DNA of 46,090 nucleotides from positions 226,607-272,696 of the forward strand of contig KN834773.1 of assembly GCA_000827265.1 (NCBI GenBank), read 5' to 3'. Below are positions 1 to 10,982 of the stretch, piece by piece. The first letter of the stretch is position 1. Each line of letters starts with the position of its first letter. Origin of the DNA: Collybiopsis luxurians FD-317 M1 (taxonomy: Eukaryota; Basidiomycota; Agaricomycetes; Agaricales; Omphalotaceae). Below the pieces are notes generated by a model. It ran no database searches, was not told the origin of the DNA, and worked only from the letters and a program-made list of their open reading frames with translations. The translations under genes were made by a program, and so were the position numbers.

Positions 1-309
1 GCTATCTCACACTGTTCTATCTTTAGTAGTAGTGTACTTATATCTCGTCCCACCATCACATCTCAGTTCTCATGATTCCTATCACATATACCCATTCTTG
101 TGTACTAGTTCTCATGATACTTAGTTACATGTTCTCATCTATCTTTTATCCAGCCAATGGTTGACTACATATAACATTGTGTACTTGTATATAAAGCCAC
201 CTACATACACGAACAATCTAGTGGCGCTTTTCCCCCCTTTGATCTGTGTGATCATTTCAGTGCTGTGTGCACTGTCTATTATTCTTCTAACTAGTGTTCA
301 TAACCTCTA
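1..309 (+). repeat. LTR-like dispersed repeat, cut by the window edge
   Basis: This segment is the near-identical reverse complement of 19268-19562. It has a TATA-like stretch (TATATAAAGCC) near 200, then a pyrimidine-rich run (TTTTCCCCCC). Homology with the other copy ends at about 309 (CATAACCTCTAATA), where family copy A resumes in the middle of its GG motif. The layout, with TATA followed by a short downstream part, resembles an LTR, but the other end is outside the window and no target duplication can be tested. Confidence 0.6.
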
Positions 310-1128
310 ATAGAAGGATCGCCAAATTTCAATGTTGCAGGCAGGGACATTCATTCTATTACGAACAATGACTCCTCTGCAAAATCCAATTTCAATAACA
401 CCTATAACAACTTTACTTCCAACTCTCACTATCACCACAACTTAATATACTGTGACTCAGGCCAAGACACTGGATCCCAAGAGAAAAAGGGTTGGCTACT
501 AAGTTGGCTTGAAAGTGTCACAACAGGCCACAACTACATCAAGAGCTCAGTGGATTCTTATCATTGTATTGTGCCTGTTGAGTGCAATGGAGACATTACA
601 TTGAATGGATGTGGAGTTGATGCTGAAACTGTAGAAGCGCAGGGAGAGAATGAAGGTAAGAGCCCATTTCAATGTCGATACTTGGGTTCACTTGTTTCAG
701 ATCATTTGGAATCACAGACCATTAAAGTGAAAAAAGAAGGGGATCAAGTCCAAGGAGTATACAAAAGTGAGAACCCAGTTCAACTACAATGCCTGGTACT
801 GATTCCTATCCAATAACAAAGAAGAACAAGAGAGTGCTAGGGCTGAAAAAAAAGCACAAAAAAGAGAGAACCAAAGCTTCATATTTTATGACTGGAATCA
901 AGGCACTGAATCTCAAGTGAATAGAAGTTGGCTTGAAAGTTGGATTGAAGGTATCACAACAGGTCATAACTACATCAAGAGCTTAGTGGATTCTTATCAC
1001 TGTGTTGTGCCTCTTGAAACTGGTATGAGAGCCACTATATTATAAATTGGATGCGCCTGATAATGCTGAAGCTGTAAAAGATGGGAACATCATGTGCGGG
1101 ACACATTTAAATCTTCAACACACTGGAT
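310..1128 (+). pseudogene. SNFQ/SWLESW family copy A, decayed
   Basis: The reading starts at IEGSPNFNV, just after the repeat at 1-309, so the N-terminal exons and the start of the GG motif are missing. The first exon (to 655) is open and carries one complete module (SWLESVTTGHNYIKSS, VDSYHCIVP). A 45-nt intron (656-700) and a microexon (701-766) follow. The next intron has lost its acceptor: family CTTCAG reads CCAAT. The second module (about 880-1050) stops early after a change near 1035. At 1128 the copy is interrupted by two MITEs. Its 3' flank resumes at 1834 with TCAATTAAACAC, matching the ends of B and C. The function of the family is unknown. Confidence 0.7.
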
Positions 1129-1312
1129 CTTGTGTTTTTAGGCCCTGAGGGATGAGAAAGGAGGAAAAATTTGTATATCCAGGGAACCCACAGCAAATGC
1201 GCAAGGGTTCCATATCTAATACAGACAATATATATACTGAATATGAAAAAACAATTAGCCACATCCCGACAGCGGGTGCAACGGCTGTGAGTGATCGGAC
1301 TGATAACCCAAG
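1129..1312. mobile_element. Small TIR element (MITE 1), 184 bp
   Basis: It begins CTTGTGTTTTTAG and ends CTGATAACCCAAG, which are imperfect inverted repeats (10 of 13 positions). It is flanked by CACTGGAT (1121-1128) and CACTGGAC (1313-1320), an 8-bp direct repeat with one mismatch. An 8-bp target duplication is typical of hAT transposons. It carries no ORF worth calling. Its insertion point is inside the last codons of family copy A, whose uninterrupted relatives B and C read straight through. Confidence 0.55.
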
Positions 1313-1320
1313 CACTGGAC

Positions 1321-1825
1321 TAGTGTTGCCGCGGCTTGCAACTTAGCCGACTTATGGCCGGAGCCGAAGAGAGGCTTAAGCCGAGCTGCCCGAGCTGACA
1401 GCCGGTTCCATTGAGCCGATTTCACACAGCTTCAAGCCACAACGTTCGGCCTAGTACCAGCTCAAGGATAAGAAACACATTAGCGTGTATTTTCTACAGA
1501 TTCCTTGGTTGTATATACTAAAATTATTGTTTGCAAGTGTGCCCATCCATTGGCTAGTTAAACTAGCCAATCAGTAAAATGCCAGCATGACGGTACTGGC
1601 GTGATGGCATCAGATGGAGGCCGTCAGGGTCCTCCACAGTCCCAAAGTGCGCGCAGCAACATACTTGTGATGCTGCTACCTATGGCAAACATATCTATGC
1701 TTATTTTTCTTGGTATGGACCCCACCAGCTTGAGCCAGCTGAAGGAGTGCTCAGCCGGCTTCAGTTCAGCTTGGAGCCGCAGCTGATTGAGTCGACTTGC
1801 GGCTAGCCGAGCCGCGGCAACACTA
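1321..1825. mobile_element. hAT-like MITE 2, 505 bp
   Basis: It has 16-bp perfect terminal inverted repeats, TAGTGTTGCCGCGGCT at the left and its reverse complement at the right. The 8-bp flanks are CACTGGAC (1313-1320) and CTCTGGAC (1826-1833), differing at one base. TIR length, an 8-bp target duplication and lack of coding capacity indicate a non-autonomous hAT element. The interior repeats short GAGCCG/CGGCTC words near both ends, which may be transposase-binding subterminal motifs. It sits directly beside MITE 1 and shares its target site. Confidence 0.75.
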
Positions 1826-2006
1826 CTCTGGACTCAATTAAACACTTAAAAGTTAAATTTGTAAAGACATGTGTATGTACTTCCTGTATTTCCATCCTTG
1901 TTGCTTCCAACTGTTCCTGAATCAGGAACCCACTGCATACTAATAACCATCTATCCACCTAAAGTACGCTAATTACACAAGTATACCGTATCATGTACCA
2001 TCATTT
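1826..2006 (+). other. Displaced 3' flank of family copy A
   Basis: From TCAATTAAACAC onward this matches the 3' flanks of B (from 3680) and C (from 8635), including the shared words GTGTATGTACTTC and CTGTATTTCCATCC. It shows that the two MITEs together split the end of copy A from its downstream flank. Confidence 0.7.
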
Positions 2007-2302
2007 TTGGCAGGGAATTCTTGTATCGTAAAATTTGATTACACCAGAGACAATCCTTGAGATTTGCTACAGTAAGGTTTGCAAATACTCTTTACTGACG
2101 CCAATAAAATGGATATCCATTGAAATTTAGGTGTCCTATTGCAAAATGCAATTTTCAGACATATAATTAAACAAAAAATGATCTCCCATTTCCTAGCTAA
2201 ATATCATGTTTGGGGTATACATCTGCTTTAATCCTAGTGTAGCAGATCTAAAGTATCATTCTTCGCTCAATCAAAATTCGCCGTACGAAAACTACCTGCC
2301 AA
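2007..2302. mobile_element. Candidate TIR element, about 296 bp
   Basis: The left end TTGGCAGGGAATTC and the right end (reverse complement TTGGCAGGTAGTTT) align over about 33 bp at roughly 75%, closing with AATTTTGATT-like sequence. There is no ORF. A clear target duplication is not visible because both flanks are T/A runs. This could be a degenerate MITE or a chance inverted pair. Confidence 0.4.
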
Positions 2303-2387
2303 AAAAGTGTACCTTGTTTATCACTCAGCAAATAATGTGCACAAAATGTCACTCTTAGAAGCCTCACTAGGTGGTGATACAGTGTGA

Positions 2388-2525
2388 CAGTTCGTTCAAA
2401 AAAAGTATGTATGCGCTATGCATGTGCATGGAATGTATCAGGCAGATTACAACACAACCTAAGACTTAAACCCCTGCCTGCCCCCACCCTCCCCCTTTCA
2501 TGCTCATACCTAAAAGCAACCCCAT
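2388..2525 (-). repeat. R0, truncated copy of repeat R
   Basis: This stretch matches the left (3') end of R2 (from 9020) and R3 (from 28828): GACAGTTCGTTC, a block ending in AACACAACC, and the pyrimidine-rich ACCCTCCCC part up to CAACCCCATCCAACC. It ends against a decayed intron of copy B. It marks where a full R unit between A and B has been mostly deleted. Confidence 0.65.
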
Positions 2526-2570
2526 CCAACCACTAGTAACCTATTTTAGACTCTAAATCGACTAATTTTT

Positions 2571-3687
2571 GAACGAAGCTTGATAGACTGGCAGAAACAT
2601 TATTTATAGCCGCATCGGCGAAATACACTTCAGACGCACTGTTTCATCAAATATATCTGGAAACTGAGGTACGGGAAGTATTGACCGCGGTGCGCCCTCC
2701 TCTCTTTGATATCACGATCGGTCGGACTCGATCCGATCTGTCTTTCATTTGTAGGTTAGTTCGCAATGTTTAGAGTTTCATTCTGCAATCTGTAACTCAT
2801 TCTACAACTGTAGCCCCGGGTTCTTCCTCTCCTCTAGTGTCTGTAATGTCCGGAGCATCCAATTTTCAAATAGAAGGATCACCGAGTTTCAATGTCACAG
2901 GCGGAGACATTCATTCTACCATTAGTGACTCTTCTGCAAAATCCGATTTCAATAATACCTATAACGACTTTACTTCCAACTCTCAAGTTCATTATCACCA
3001 CAGCTTTTTAAATTGTTCCATGACTTATGCCGAGGCACTGAGTTGGCTTGCGATTGTCACGACAGGCCGTGGCTGCATTGATTCTTATCACTGCATTGTG
3101 CCTGTCAAAAACAATGGGAGAGGCGTTACATTGAATAAAGTGGATGGGGGAAATAATGCTGTGGCTGTATCGGAAGATAGAGAAACGCAAGAAGGGGAGT
3201 GAAGGTAAGGGACCATTTCAATATCAATACTTGCACTGATTTGCTGCAGTTGACTTGGGATCACAGCCGAAGTTTGAGGCAGAAGTGACAGATCAATCAG
3301 TCAAAGGATAAGAACCCATCTTGATCACAAAACTTGGTCCTGATTCCCTTCATATGATGCAGAAGAACAAATCTATCTGAAAGAGAGTGCTAAAGCTGAA
3401 GAAAAAGGAAGAACCGATGCTTCATATTCTGTAACTCAGACTTTGGCCGAGGTACTGAATTCCAAGGGGATAGAAGTTGGCTTGAAAGTTGGATTGAAGA
3501 CGTCACAACAGGCCAAAACTACATCAAGAGCCCATGGGATTCTTATCGCTGTGTTGTGCCTGTCGAGAATAAGGGGAGAGCTATTCCGTTGGATAAATTG
3601 GATGAGCAAGATAATGCTGAAAATGTAGGAGATAGAACCATTATGTGCAGGGCACTTTTAAGTCTTCAACATACTGAACTCGATTAA
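2571..3687 (+). pseudogene. SNFQ/SWLESW family copy B, decayed
   Basis: Exon remnants run in family order. At 2571-2690 is the exon matching the third exon of D and D2 (KLDRLAETLFIAASAK). From about 2822 is the GG-motif exon (SGASNFQIEGSPSFNVTGG) with the first module shortened. A second module (SWLESWIEDVTTGQNYIK) follows at 3420-3687 and ends at TAA 3685-3687. The damage is specific. The first module runs into TGA before the 45-nt intron at 3205-3249, because that region is one base longer than in D. The second intron has GATAAG where the family has GTAAG at the donor, and CTTCAT at the acceptor. The N-terminal exons are replaced by R0. Confidence 0.7.
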
Positions 3688-3809
3688 ACACTCTGTGTAT
3701 GTACTTCTTGTATCTCCATCCTTCCCACTACTTCCAGCTGTTCGAGAATTGGGTCCTGTTTACTATCAACTATCTATTACTTAGGGTTACTAGGGGGTGA
3801 AATTTTCTA

Positions 3810-5990
3810 AGGTGTAGATACTCTTCATGTAATACTAATACTTTCTATGACACATTGTGATACCCAAAAACCATTGAAAATGTGTGTATGTGTACAGAAA
3901 CATGACCATGAACATGAAGGCAGAAATGAGTATAAAAGAGAAAAGAAGAAAAAAAAATAACAATAATATTATACAACAGTTCATTGGAAACAGAAGTACG
4001 TATGCACTATGCACATATGTACATGGAATGGACTGTGTAAGGCAGATGACAACACAGCTAAAGAATCAATCCCCTCCATCCTCTACCTGCCCCTCCTCCA
4101 TCTGCCCCGCCACCATCCCTTCCCCGTTCGATGCTCGCACCCATCTAAGTTGTCCCAAGCTCCTGAAACCGAATCAATATATCGAGGATAAGCGAATTGA
4201 TAGTTGAATCGCATGATAGAGCGGTTGTACTTTTACCTGTACCCGTATCTGTATCCGTGCTCATACTCGTGTCCGTGTTCGTGTTTGCGCCCGTGTTCGT
4301 GCTGGTGTTTGTGCTCGTATTCGCGTCGACGACGTCGCTCAAAAGTCCAAAAACGAGAACAGCCAAAGCCATCGCATCGACGGCACATTCCTTTCGAGGG
4401 CCGCAATTAATAGCTGCATTGTATTGTTTTCGTTTGCGTCCTCGTTTCACTGTCATCCGGTTTAGTCGTTCAATGTTAGAGGTTCAACTTCAGGTTCGGA
4501 TTCGGAAACAAAAACGACAGCGGTGGGTACGGTGACAAGAGTGAGGAAAAGGGCGATACGGACGCGGACGAGCACCTGGATAACGGTGCTGTAGAGGGGA
4601 TGGACACGGCTGTCGTTGTCTGGGCCTCGAAACAGATTCGGAGGCGGAGTGGGAAATGGGGCTGTGCATGACGAAGGAGGAAGGTGGGTAGGTATTCCCA
4701 GCGGTGCCAGGAGAGCAAGAGGCTAGGAAACAACCCTCGATAGAAACTGCTTTGCAATATCCAACAAATGCGGCACTCTGGCTTTTCTACCAAGTATAAT
4801 CTGGGCCTGCAGCTGCTTCCATTCCTATTCTTGACTACCTTCATTCTCCGATTCTCCACCATGGCCCCCCTGCCCCACTCATAACTATCTTTATCATCGT
4901 CTCATCATCCTTGCGCCATTGATAACGAAATATCCCATCCTCATCCCCTTCGTCGCTCAGGACCTAAAAGCATTCCACCCCTCGGACTCCTTCACAGCCT
5001 CCCAAATGCCTCTTTCACATGCAGACTCCTGCGTTCTTCCGGTCATTTACTGATATGCTGTCTTGGAACACTGCACACATGAAGTTGTGCATGACTTTAG
5101 GCATGAGGGCACATGCAGGCATAGGAGCAATGGATGTGGATTCAAGGAGTGCTCTGGTGTGAAGATGGATATTGGGTCCTGTGAGTGAAGGTGAGGTTGT
5201 TAAAAAAATATGCCCAGGGGATGGTGATAAGGGGGGAGACAAGCTGGACGGGGATCCAGCTACGCTAGTTTGGATTGACATGGATGACATGAAAGATGCA
5301 GATTTTGGCAAATAATAGAGCATGGCTGGCCTAGTGCAGCTGGAATTATGAGCTGAGGTTTGCAACCGGGGGGTTAGTGACATGAGGTTGAGAATGACTC
5401 CCTTTTTCAGTCCCGTGAAACATGGTCGTTTGAAGACGAGGAATTGCTGGAGACGAGATAGGAGTTGGGGATTTTGATTGCGACATCTTATGAAAGTAGT
5501 GTCTTAAAAGGCCAGGAATAATGGAACGAAAAATGGTTGATTTGCGGCCAGTAAATGGGGTGACAACCAAAGTGGAAGATCTAGAGATGGTAGAAAGGGA
5601 TAGTCACTGCCAAGCAATCAATATATTTATACATGAGAGATGAGATGATAAACATAGCGACATTGAAAGAGGATCAATAGGTATCAGAAGAGAAAGAGCT
5701 ACACTTACGGTGGTATGAGAGCGAGGAGGTTGTTGATTGGAGCCTGCTTGCTGCTCATCGACATCACCTAATTATTGTATTGGACCCACGCTGCACATCG
5801 GCCCATCTGTCGGTCTCAAACTTGTCTTCAGGTCTCGACCGTAGTCTACAGACTCAAGTGTGCCTCTGCCGATGGTTGTGGTTGCATAAAAGGGTTCACG
5901 GCTGTAGCCAGAAGCAGAAGGTTCGGCCCGCGTAGCCGTCCACTGACATAGCATTACGAGTGCATGGAACGAAATGAAATGCCGAGTTAT
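3810..5990 (-). repeat. R1, copy of repeat R with minus-strand coding remnants
   Basis: It is homologous to R2 (8770-10976) and R3 (28590-31313). Shared marks are GTACAGAAACATGACCATG at 3891, the hexanucleotide-like GTNTCC tract at 4220-4330 (minus-strand Asn/Asp-Thr repeats), a Ser-rich block at 5240-5290 (minus SSMSIQTSVAGSP, compare SSMSSTSIRTNAAGSP in R3), QPHVTN near 5380, and GAGACCGACAGATGGGCC-type sequence near 5810. Reading frames are broken by stops, so it is a decayed copy. It lies between B and C and faces B tail to tail. Confidence 0.65.
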
Positions 5991-6378
5991 AGAGGTGGTG
6001 AATTCCGTGCCTGATCCTTAACAGGCAATGTTGAATTGATCTAAATTTTGTAATTTATATATTTTTAGCTTAGTCTTCATTGCATTGGATGCACCGAGAA
6101 AGAATGGGGCACGAGTCCCGCCACGCGCTAGCGCTGGCCCACTTATATGTCAAGTTTCTCATGCACGTTCATTTTGAATACATATGTTTCTCTCCCTTGC
6201 GTTACTCCAAGAGGCCTCAGAATGAATCAACTTCGTTTTGCCTTATCTCTTCCCCATTGACGACTCTAGTCTTGCCGCTTTTCTGTTCTTCAGATTCTTC
6301 GGGTGAGCCCTCTTGCATTAGTCTCTGAGGTCAAAGCTGGTTGAACAGAAAAGTTTAGTGTCAGACATTCTAGAAAGT
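5991..6378. other. Intergenic, possible upstream exon of C not resolved
   Basis: I see no homology here to the N-terminal exons of D or D2. A TTAG at 6354-6357 directly before the open frame of C could be a splice acceptor, so C may have an earlier exon. No candidate first exon is convincing. Confidence 0.3.
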
Positions 6379-8642
6379 ATGATCTTCGAAAGCCGCACCA
6401 AGTACTCTGCTGCTTCTACCCACAGCTCCGAAAGCTCAATACGAAAGTCTGAACGCTCAACCCCATCACACGCCTATTCCACAAGCACCAGCCGCTCCGC
6501 AAGGCAATACACAAACATTCTTTCCGGCTCAGGCCAAATCGCTTACTCTTACCCTCAGGGTGCTCCATCACAGAGTAGACATACTAGCTTCCGTGTCAGC
6601 TCAGATGCTCCCCCCAAAGCTTCATCTACGTCAGTCATACCTCCGGCCCCCTACAGCGAACAGTCATCCATAGAATATTCTTGGTTTAAACTTCTGAGTT
6701 TGAAGGCTTTTAACCACGCTTCGTTAGAAGCTTCATCCGTACCAATCCGCACATTGACACCGCCGATGTCTTCTGCCACACTTAGACGCCGTCCTGCGGA
6801 CATATCAGTACCTCCTTCTGATAACCGCGCTTCGTTAGAAGCTTCATCCGTACCAATCCGCACATTGACACCGACGATGTCTTCTGCTACACATAGTCAT
6901 CGTCCTGCGGACATATCAATACCTCCTTCTGATATCCGCGTTTCGTTTACGAGTCAAAACCAATTAGTCTTCTCGCGAGCCAATAGGAATACAGTACGTC
7001 TTGACCTCGTCTCAGATTCCAGTTTTCTGAATTTTAGAATTTGATATTTAGGACACACTAATAATACCGGGTGACATAGCCATTTCTTCTGATCATCCAG
7101 TCCGAACTGCGACCGAAGAAATGTTTATACCACCCTTATCAACGCCCGTTGATTCGCCCGTTGATGTCACAAATCCTAAATATGTCCACGAAGCAGGAAT
7201 GGCCATTTCTTCTGACCATCAAGTCCAAAATGTGACCGAAGAAGAGCGTATACTACCCTTTTTATCGCGTACTGATGTCCCCGAAGCAGGCATGGTCATT
7301 TCTTCTGACCAGCAAGTCCGAGCTGCGACCGAAGAGTATATGTCACAGGTATTATCGCCTACTGATGTCCACGAAGCCGGTGTGGCCATTTCTTCTGACC
7401 AACAAGTCCAAACTGCCGCCGAAGAAGAGCGTATACCATCCGTATCATTGCATATTGATAGTGAGAGAAAGCCTGACCAACGGTTGGTAACATCATATAC
7501 TAGTTTGAGCCCGATTATAACTGGTTTTCAGCGAACGTGACAGACTAGCTGAAATGTTATTCGTAACGGCATCAGCATCAGACGCGCTGTATAAAGTGAT
7601 GACTGCTGTGAATTCGATTCGATCTGTCTATCGTTTGCACAGTGCTTCGCAATGTCAGTTCAACAGCACCATTGAAACCTTACTCTACAATCTTGACCTC
7701 ATTCCATAATTTTAGCACCGACTTTTACCTCTCCTCAAGCATCTATATTATCCGGGGCATCCAATTTTCAAATTAAAGGATCGCCAAATTTCAATGTTGT
7801 AGGCAGAGACATGCATTCTACCACGAACAATGACTCCTCCGCAAAATCAAATTTCAATAACACGTATAATGACTTTACTTCGAGTTCTAGCTCTCAGGTT
7901 CACAGCTTCATATACTGTGACTTCAGCCAAGACACAGAATCCCAAGAAAATAAAAGTTGGCTTTCAAGTTGGCTGGAAACTGTCACGACAGGACATAGCT
8001 ACATTAAGAGTTCAGTGGATTCTTATCTCTGTGTTGTGCCTGGTGAAAACAGCAGAAGAGGCATTACATTGAAAAAATTCAATTGGCCCAGAGGTAATGC
8101 TGAAACTGTGGAAGATAGAGAACTGACAGGGATAGGTAAATGTAAGAGACCATCTCAATGTCAATACTTGTGCTGATTTGCTTCAAATGACTCAGTGGGA
8201 TCACAGACCTTTGAGGTGCAAGCAAAAGGCCAATCAGTCAAAGGAGTGCATAGAAGTAAGATACCATCTTGATTATAATACTTGATACTGAATCCCTTCA
8301 GATGACACAAAAGGACAAGTGATAAATTTGAATGTGAAAGAGAGTGCTAAAGTTAAAGCAAAAAGAAAGCACCGAAGCTTCTTATTCTGTGACTTTGGCC
8401 GAGGCACTGAATCCTGGCAAGTGGATAGAAGTTGGCTTGAAAGTTGGATTGAAGGTGTCACGACAGGCCAAAACTACATCAAGAGCTCAGTGGATTCTTA
8501 TCACTGTGTTTTGCCTATTGAAAACAATGCAAGAGCCATAGCATTGGATAAATTTGATGGGCTAGACAATGCTGAAGCTGTAGAAGATAGAATCATCATG
8601 TGCAGGGCACTTTTAAATCTTCAACATGATGAACTCAATTAA
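6379..8642 (+). CDS. SNFQ/SWLESW family gene C, six exons, open
   Basis: Proposed exons are 6379-6993, 7052-7482, 7532-7632, 7716-8141, 8196-8255 and 8302-8642. All phases match, giving 657 residues. Exons 1-2 replace the family's N-terminal domain with a Ser/Thr/Pro-rich region. It holds two 37-residue repeats (ASLEASSVPIRTLTP) and then about four 30-residue repeats (EAGxAISSDxQVQ). Exon 3 (RERDRLAEMLFVTASAS) aligns with exon 3 of D and D2. Exon 4 has the GG motif (SGASNFQIKGSPNFNV) and module 1 with SWLETVTTGHSYIKSS. Exon 6 has module 2 with SWLESWIEGVTTGQ and ends at TAA. There is no signal peptide or membrane segment, and the function is unknown. The start is the first ATG in frame; the frame is open three to seven codons further up, after a possible acceptor. 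The intron 5' of exon 5 uses an acceptor 10 nt beyond the family position. Confidence 0.6.
6717..6938 (+). repeat. 111-bp tandem repeat, two copies, inside gene C
   Basis: The word CGCTTCGTTAGAAGC recurs at 6717 and 6828, 111 bp (37 codons) apart. The units are nearly identical and in frame, encoding ASLEASSVPIRTLTPxMSS followed by RPADISxPPSD. Confidence 0.85.
7080..7470 (+). repeat. 90-93-bp tandem repeat, about four copies, inside gene C
   Basis: The core GCCATTTCTTCTGACCA recurs with starts near 7079, 7202, 7295 and 7385. The last three units are 93 and 90 bp apart. Each encodes (EAG)xAISSDxQVxxxTEE. The copies differ at many third positions and keep the frame. Confidence 0.85.
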
Positions 8643-8769
8643 ACACTCCGTGTATGTACTTCTTGTATCTCCCTCCTTCCCGCTACTTCCAGCTGTTTGA
8701 GAATTGGGACCCTGCTGCATACTATCTATCTATCTATGTATCACTTAGGGTTAGAGGGTTAAACTCTAA

Positions 8770-10976
8770 GATATATGGATACTCTATCATGTAGTGCTAT
8801 TGATACTTTCTGATATGTCGTAATACTTGAAAAACAACACAATGTCTAATGATACATAGCAGGAGGTTTTGACCAGTCGTAAGTATGCAAGTGTGTATGG
8901 ATATGCATGAATGTGTGTGTATGAGTATGAGTATGTGTACAGAAACATGACCATGAACATGAAGGCACAGACAAGTATGAAAAAGAAAAAAAGAAAAAAA
9001 ATAATGATAATATTGTACGACAGTTCGTTCGAAAAAGTGTATATATGCAGTCCGCGCGTACGAATGTGTAAGGCGGATAACAACACAACCAAAGACTGGA
9101 TCGTTTCCACCCTCGACCTGCTCCTCCTTCACCTACTCTGCTACCCTCCCCATCCCCATCCACGCTCACACCCCAAAACAACCCCATCCGAAGACGACAG
9201 TGGGAACGGCGACAAGAGCGATGAAAAGGGTAATTCGGACCAGACGAGCATCTTGATAACGATGTTGAGCAGGGGGTGGATACCGCTTTCGTTGTCGTTG
9301 TCTGGGATTTAGAAGAATGAGATCCAGATCCATATTCGGAGGCGGAGGCGGAGTGGGAATGAGATTCTGCGCGGCGAAGGAAGAAGGTGCGCAGGTATAG
9401 TCCGCCACGCTCTGAGAATCAGATTGTGAGTGAGAGTGAGAAACTGCCTTCGATAGAGACTTGCTCGCAATAGGCATCTGCCCATGGACAAATGCGGCAA
9501 TCCGGCTTCTCTGCGTTGGAGTGTCTCTTGAGGGATGGGTAGTTCGAGTGCTGAACCCTGTCTAGAGTCGGATTCCGCTTGAACTTGGAACTGGTGTGTT
9601 GATATGCAAGTGCTCCCGCTCCCGACAAACTTCCTTCTCCGACTCCGCATCCTGCCTCCTTCCCCGCCCTGACCTATCATCGAAACCGTCATCCTCGTGC
9701 CGCCGATGACAATAAACAATAACCTTGATCGTACGCTCGGCACTCAAATCCTGTTCCACAAACGACTGGACCTCACCCTCCTCATCCCATCCTCTCTCCC
9801 CTCCCCTTCTTATCCCAGTCCCAAAAAGGCAATTCACACTCCGAAACCCATGTTCTTCGACCACCCTTCGTTCAATTGAAGCTTCCCTATCAGTCTATCG
9901 CTCCTCGATGGAGCTCAGGTCGCGCAACACGCGGTCGAGGGGCATTCGTTGCTTGTGGTTGGACGTGGCCTTTGGGGGATGGGTACAGGTGCAGGCGTAG
10001 GCGTGGACGCGGATTCTGGTATGAACATGAGTATTTAGTCCTGCGAGTCAATTCGAGGGTACATTATCGAGGATGTAAGTTCTATGGGATGATGGGGACG
10101 AGGAGGGCGAGGGGGGCGGGAGTCCAGCCGCATTGGTGCGAATCGACGTCGATGGCATCGATGACGAAGATTTCGGCGGAGTAGAGCGTGCTACTGGGGC
10201 TGGCGCAGAAAGAATTATGAGTCGGGTTTGCGACGTGGGATTAGTGACGTGAGGTTGAGAAGGATCTTCCCTGCTGAGAATAAGGCCGGGACATGTTTGT
10301 TTGAGGACGAAAGGGGAACTACTGGAGACGAGATATAGGAATTGGGGGTTTTGATTGTGAATGCGACTGTGATGACGGTGGTGGTTTAACAAGGTCAATG
10401 AGAAGTGGCTATTTCGTGGCCAAAAAAAAGGGGTGGTACCGAAGGGGAAAATCCACGGCAATTCGTGGTTGCAAATGCAACCTGGTGTTGCCTATGACTC
10501 TATCATCGATGTGACTCATACACGAGAGATAAGAACTGTGATGAAATGGAAATGGAATCAGAAGGTATCAAAAGAGAATGGAGCTAGACTTACAGTGGGA
10601 CGAGGGTAGACAGTTGTTACAAGAGCCCACTTGTTACCTTCTTTAAGGTCTTCGCAACGTTGGATTAGACATAGAGTGCGGCATGGCCCGTCTATCGGTC
10701 TAAGACTCGAGCATTGGAAAGTACACGGACGCCGATGGGAATGGTGAGCGCGGGCTTTGTTGTTGACCGCTGGTAACCCAGCCATTATGAGAAACAACGG
10801 GGTTAGAAAAAGTTGTGTACATCGATGGTGGTTGCATAAGGAGTTTCATTTGATGATTTGTCCGTTTACGTTCATCACCAGAGCTATGTGAGGAAAACCG
10901 GGTGTTGAACGTTGAGGCCTTGGTCAACTTGTCAAAAAAAAAAAATAAGATTCTGTCAATGGCGTCGCGAATGCGG
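8770..10976 (-). repeat. R2, copy of repeat R
   Basis: It is collinear with R3 but lacks the part matching R3 about 29010-29385, including the Asn/Asp-Thr repeats. The minus strand keeps FWDWDKKG (near 9820, in one frame), then DEEGEVQSFVEQDLSAE, the QPHVTNP block near 10250, a Ser-rich STSIRTNAAGLP near 10140, and NTRFSSHSSGDERKRTN near 10890. Stops and frame changes break it into pieces. It lies 3' of C, with coding remnants convergent to C. The 746-bp element follows immediately. Confidence 0.65.
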
Positions 10977-10982
10977 CCCTGT

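Noticed and set aside
6717..7470. CRISPR-like array
   Set aside because: The repeats are contiguous, in frame and without spacers, in a eukaryotic intron-containing gene; they are protein repeats.
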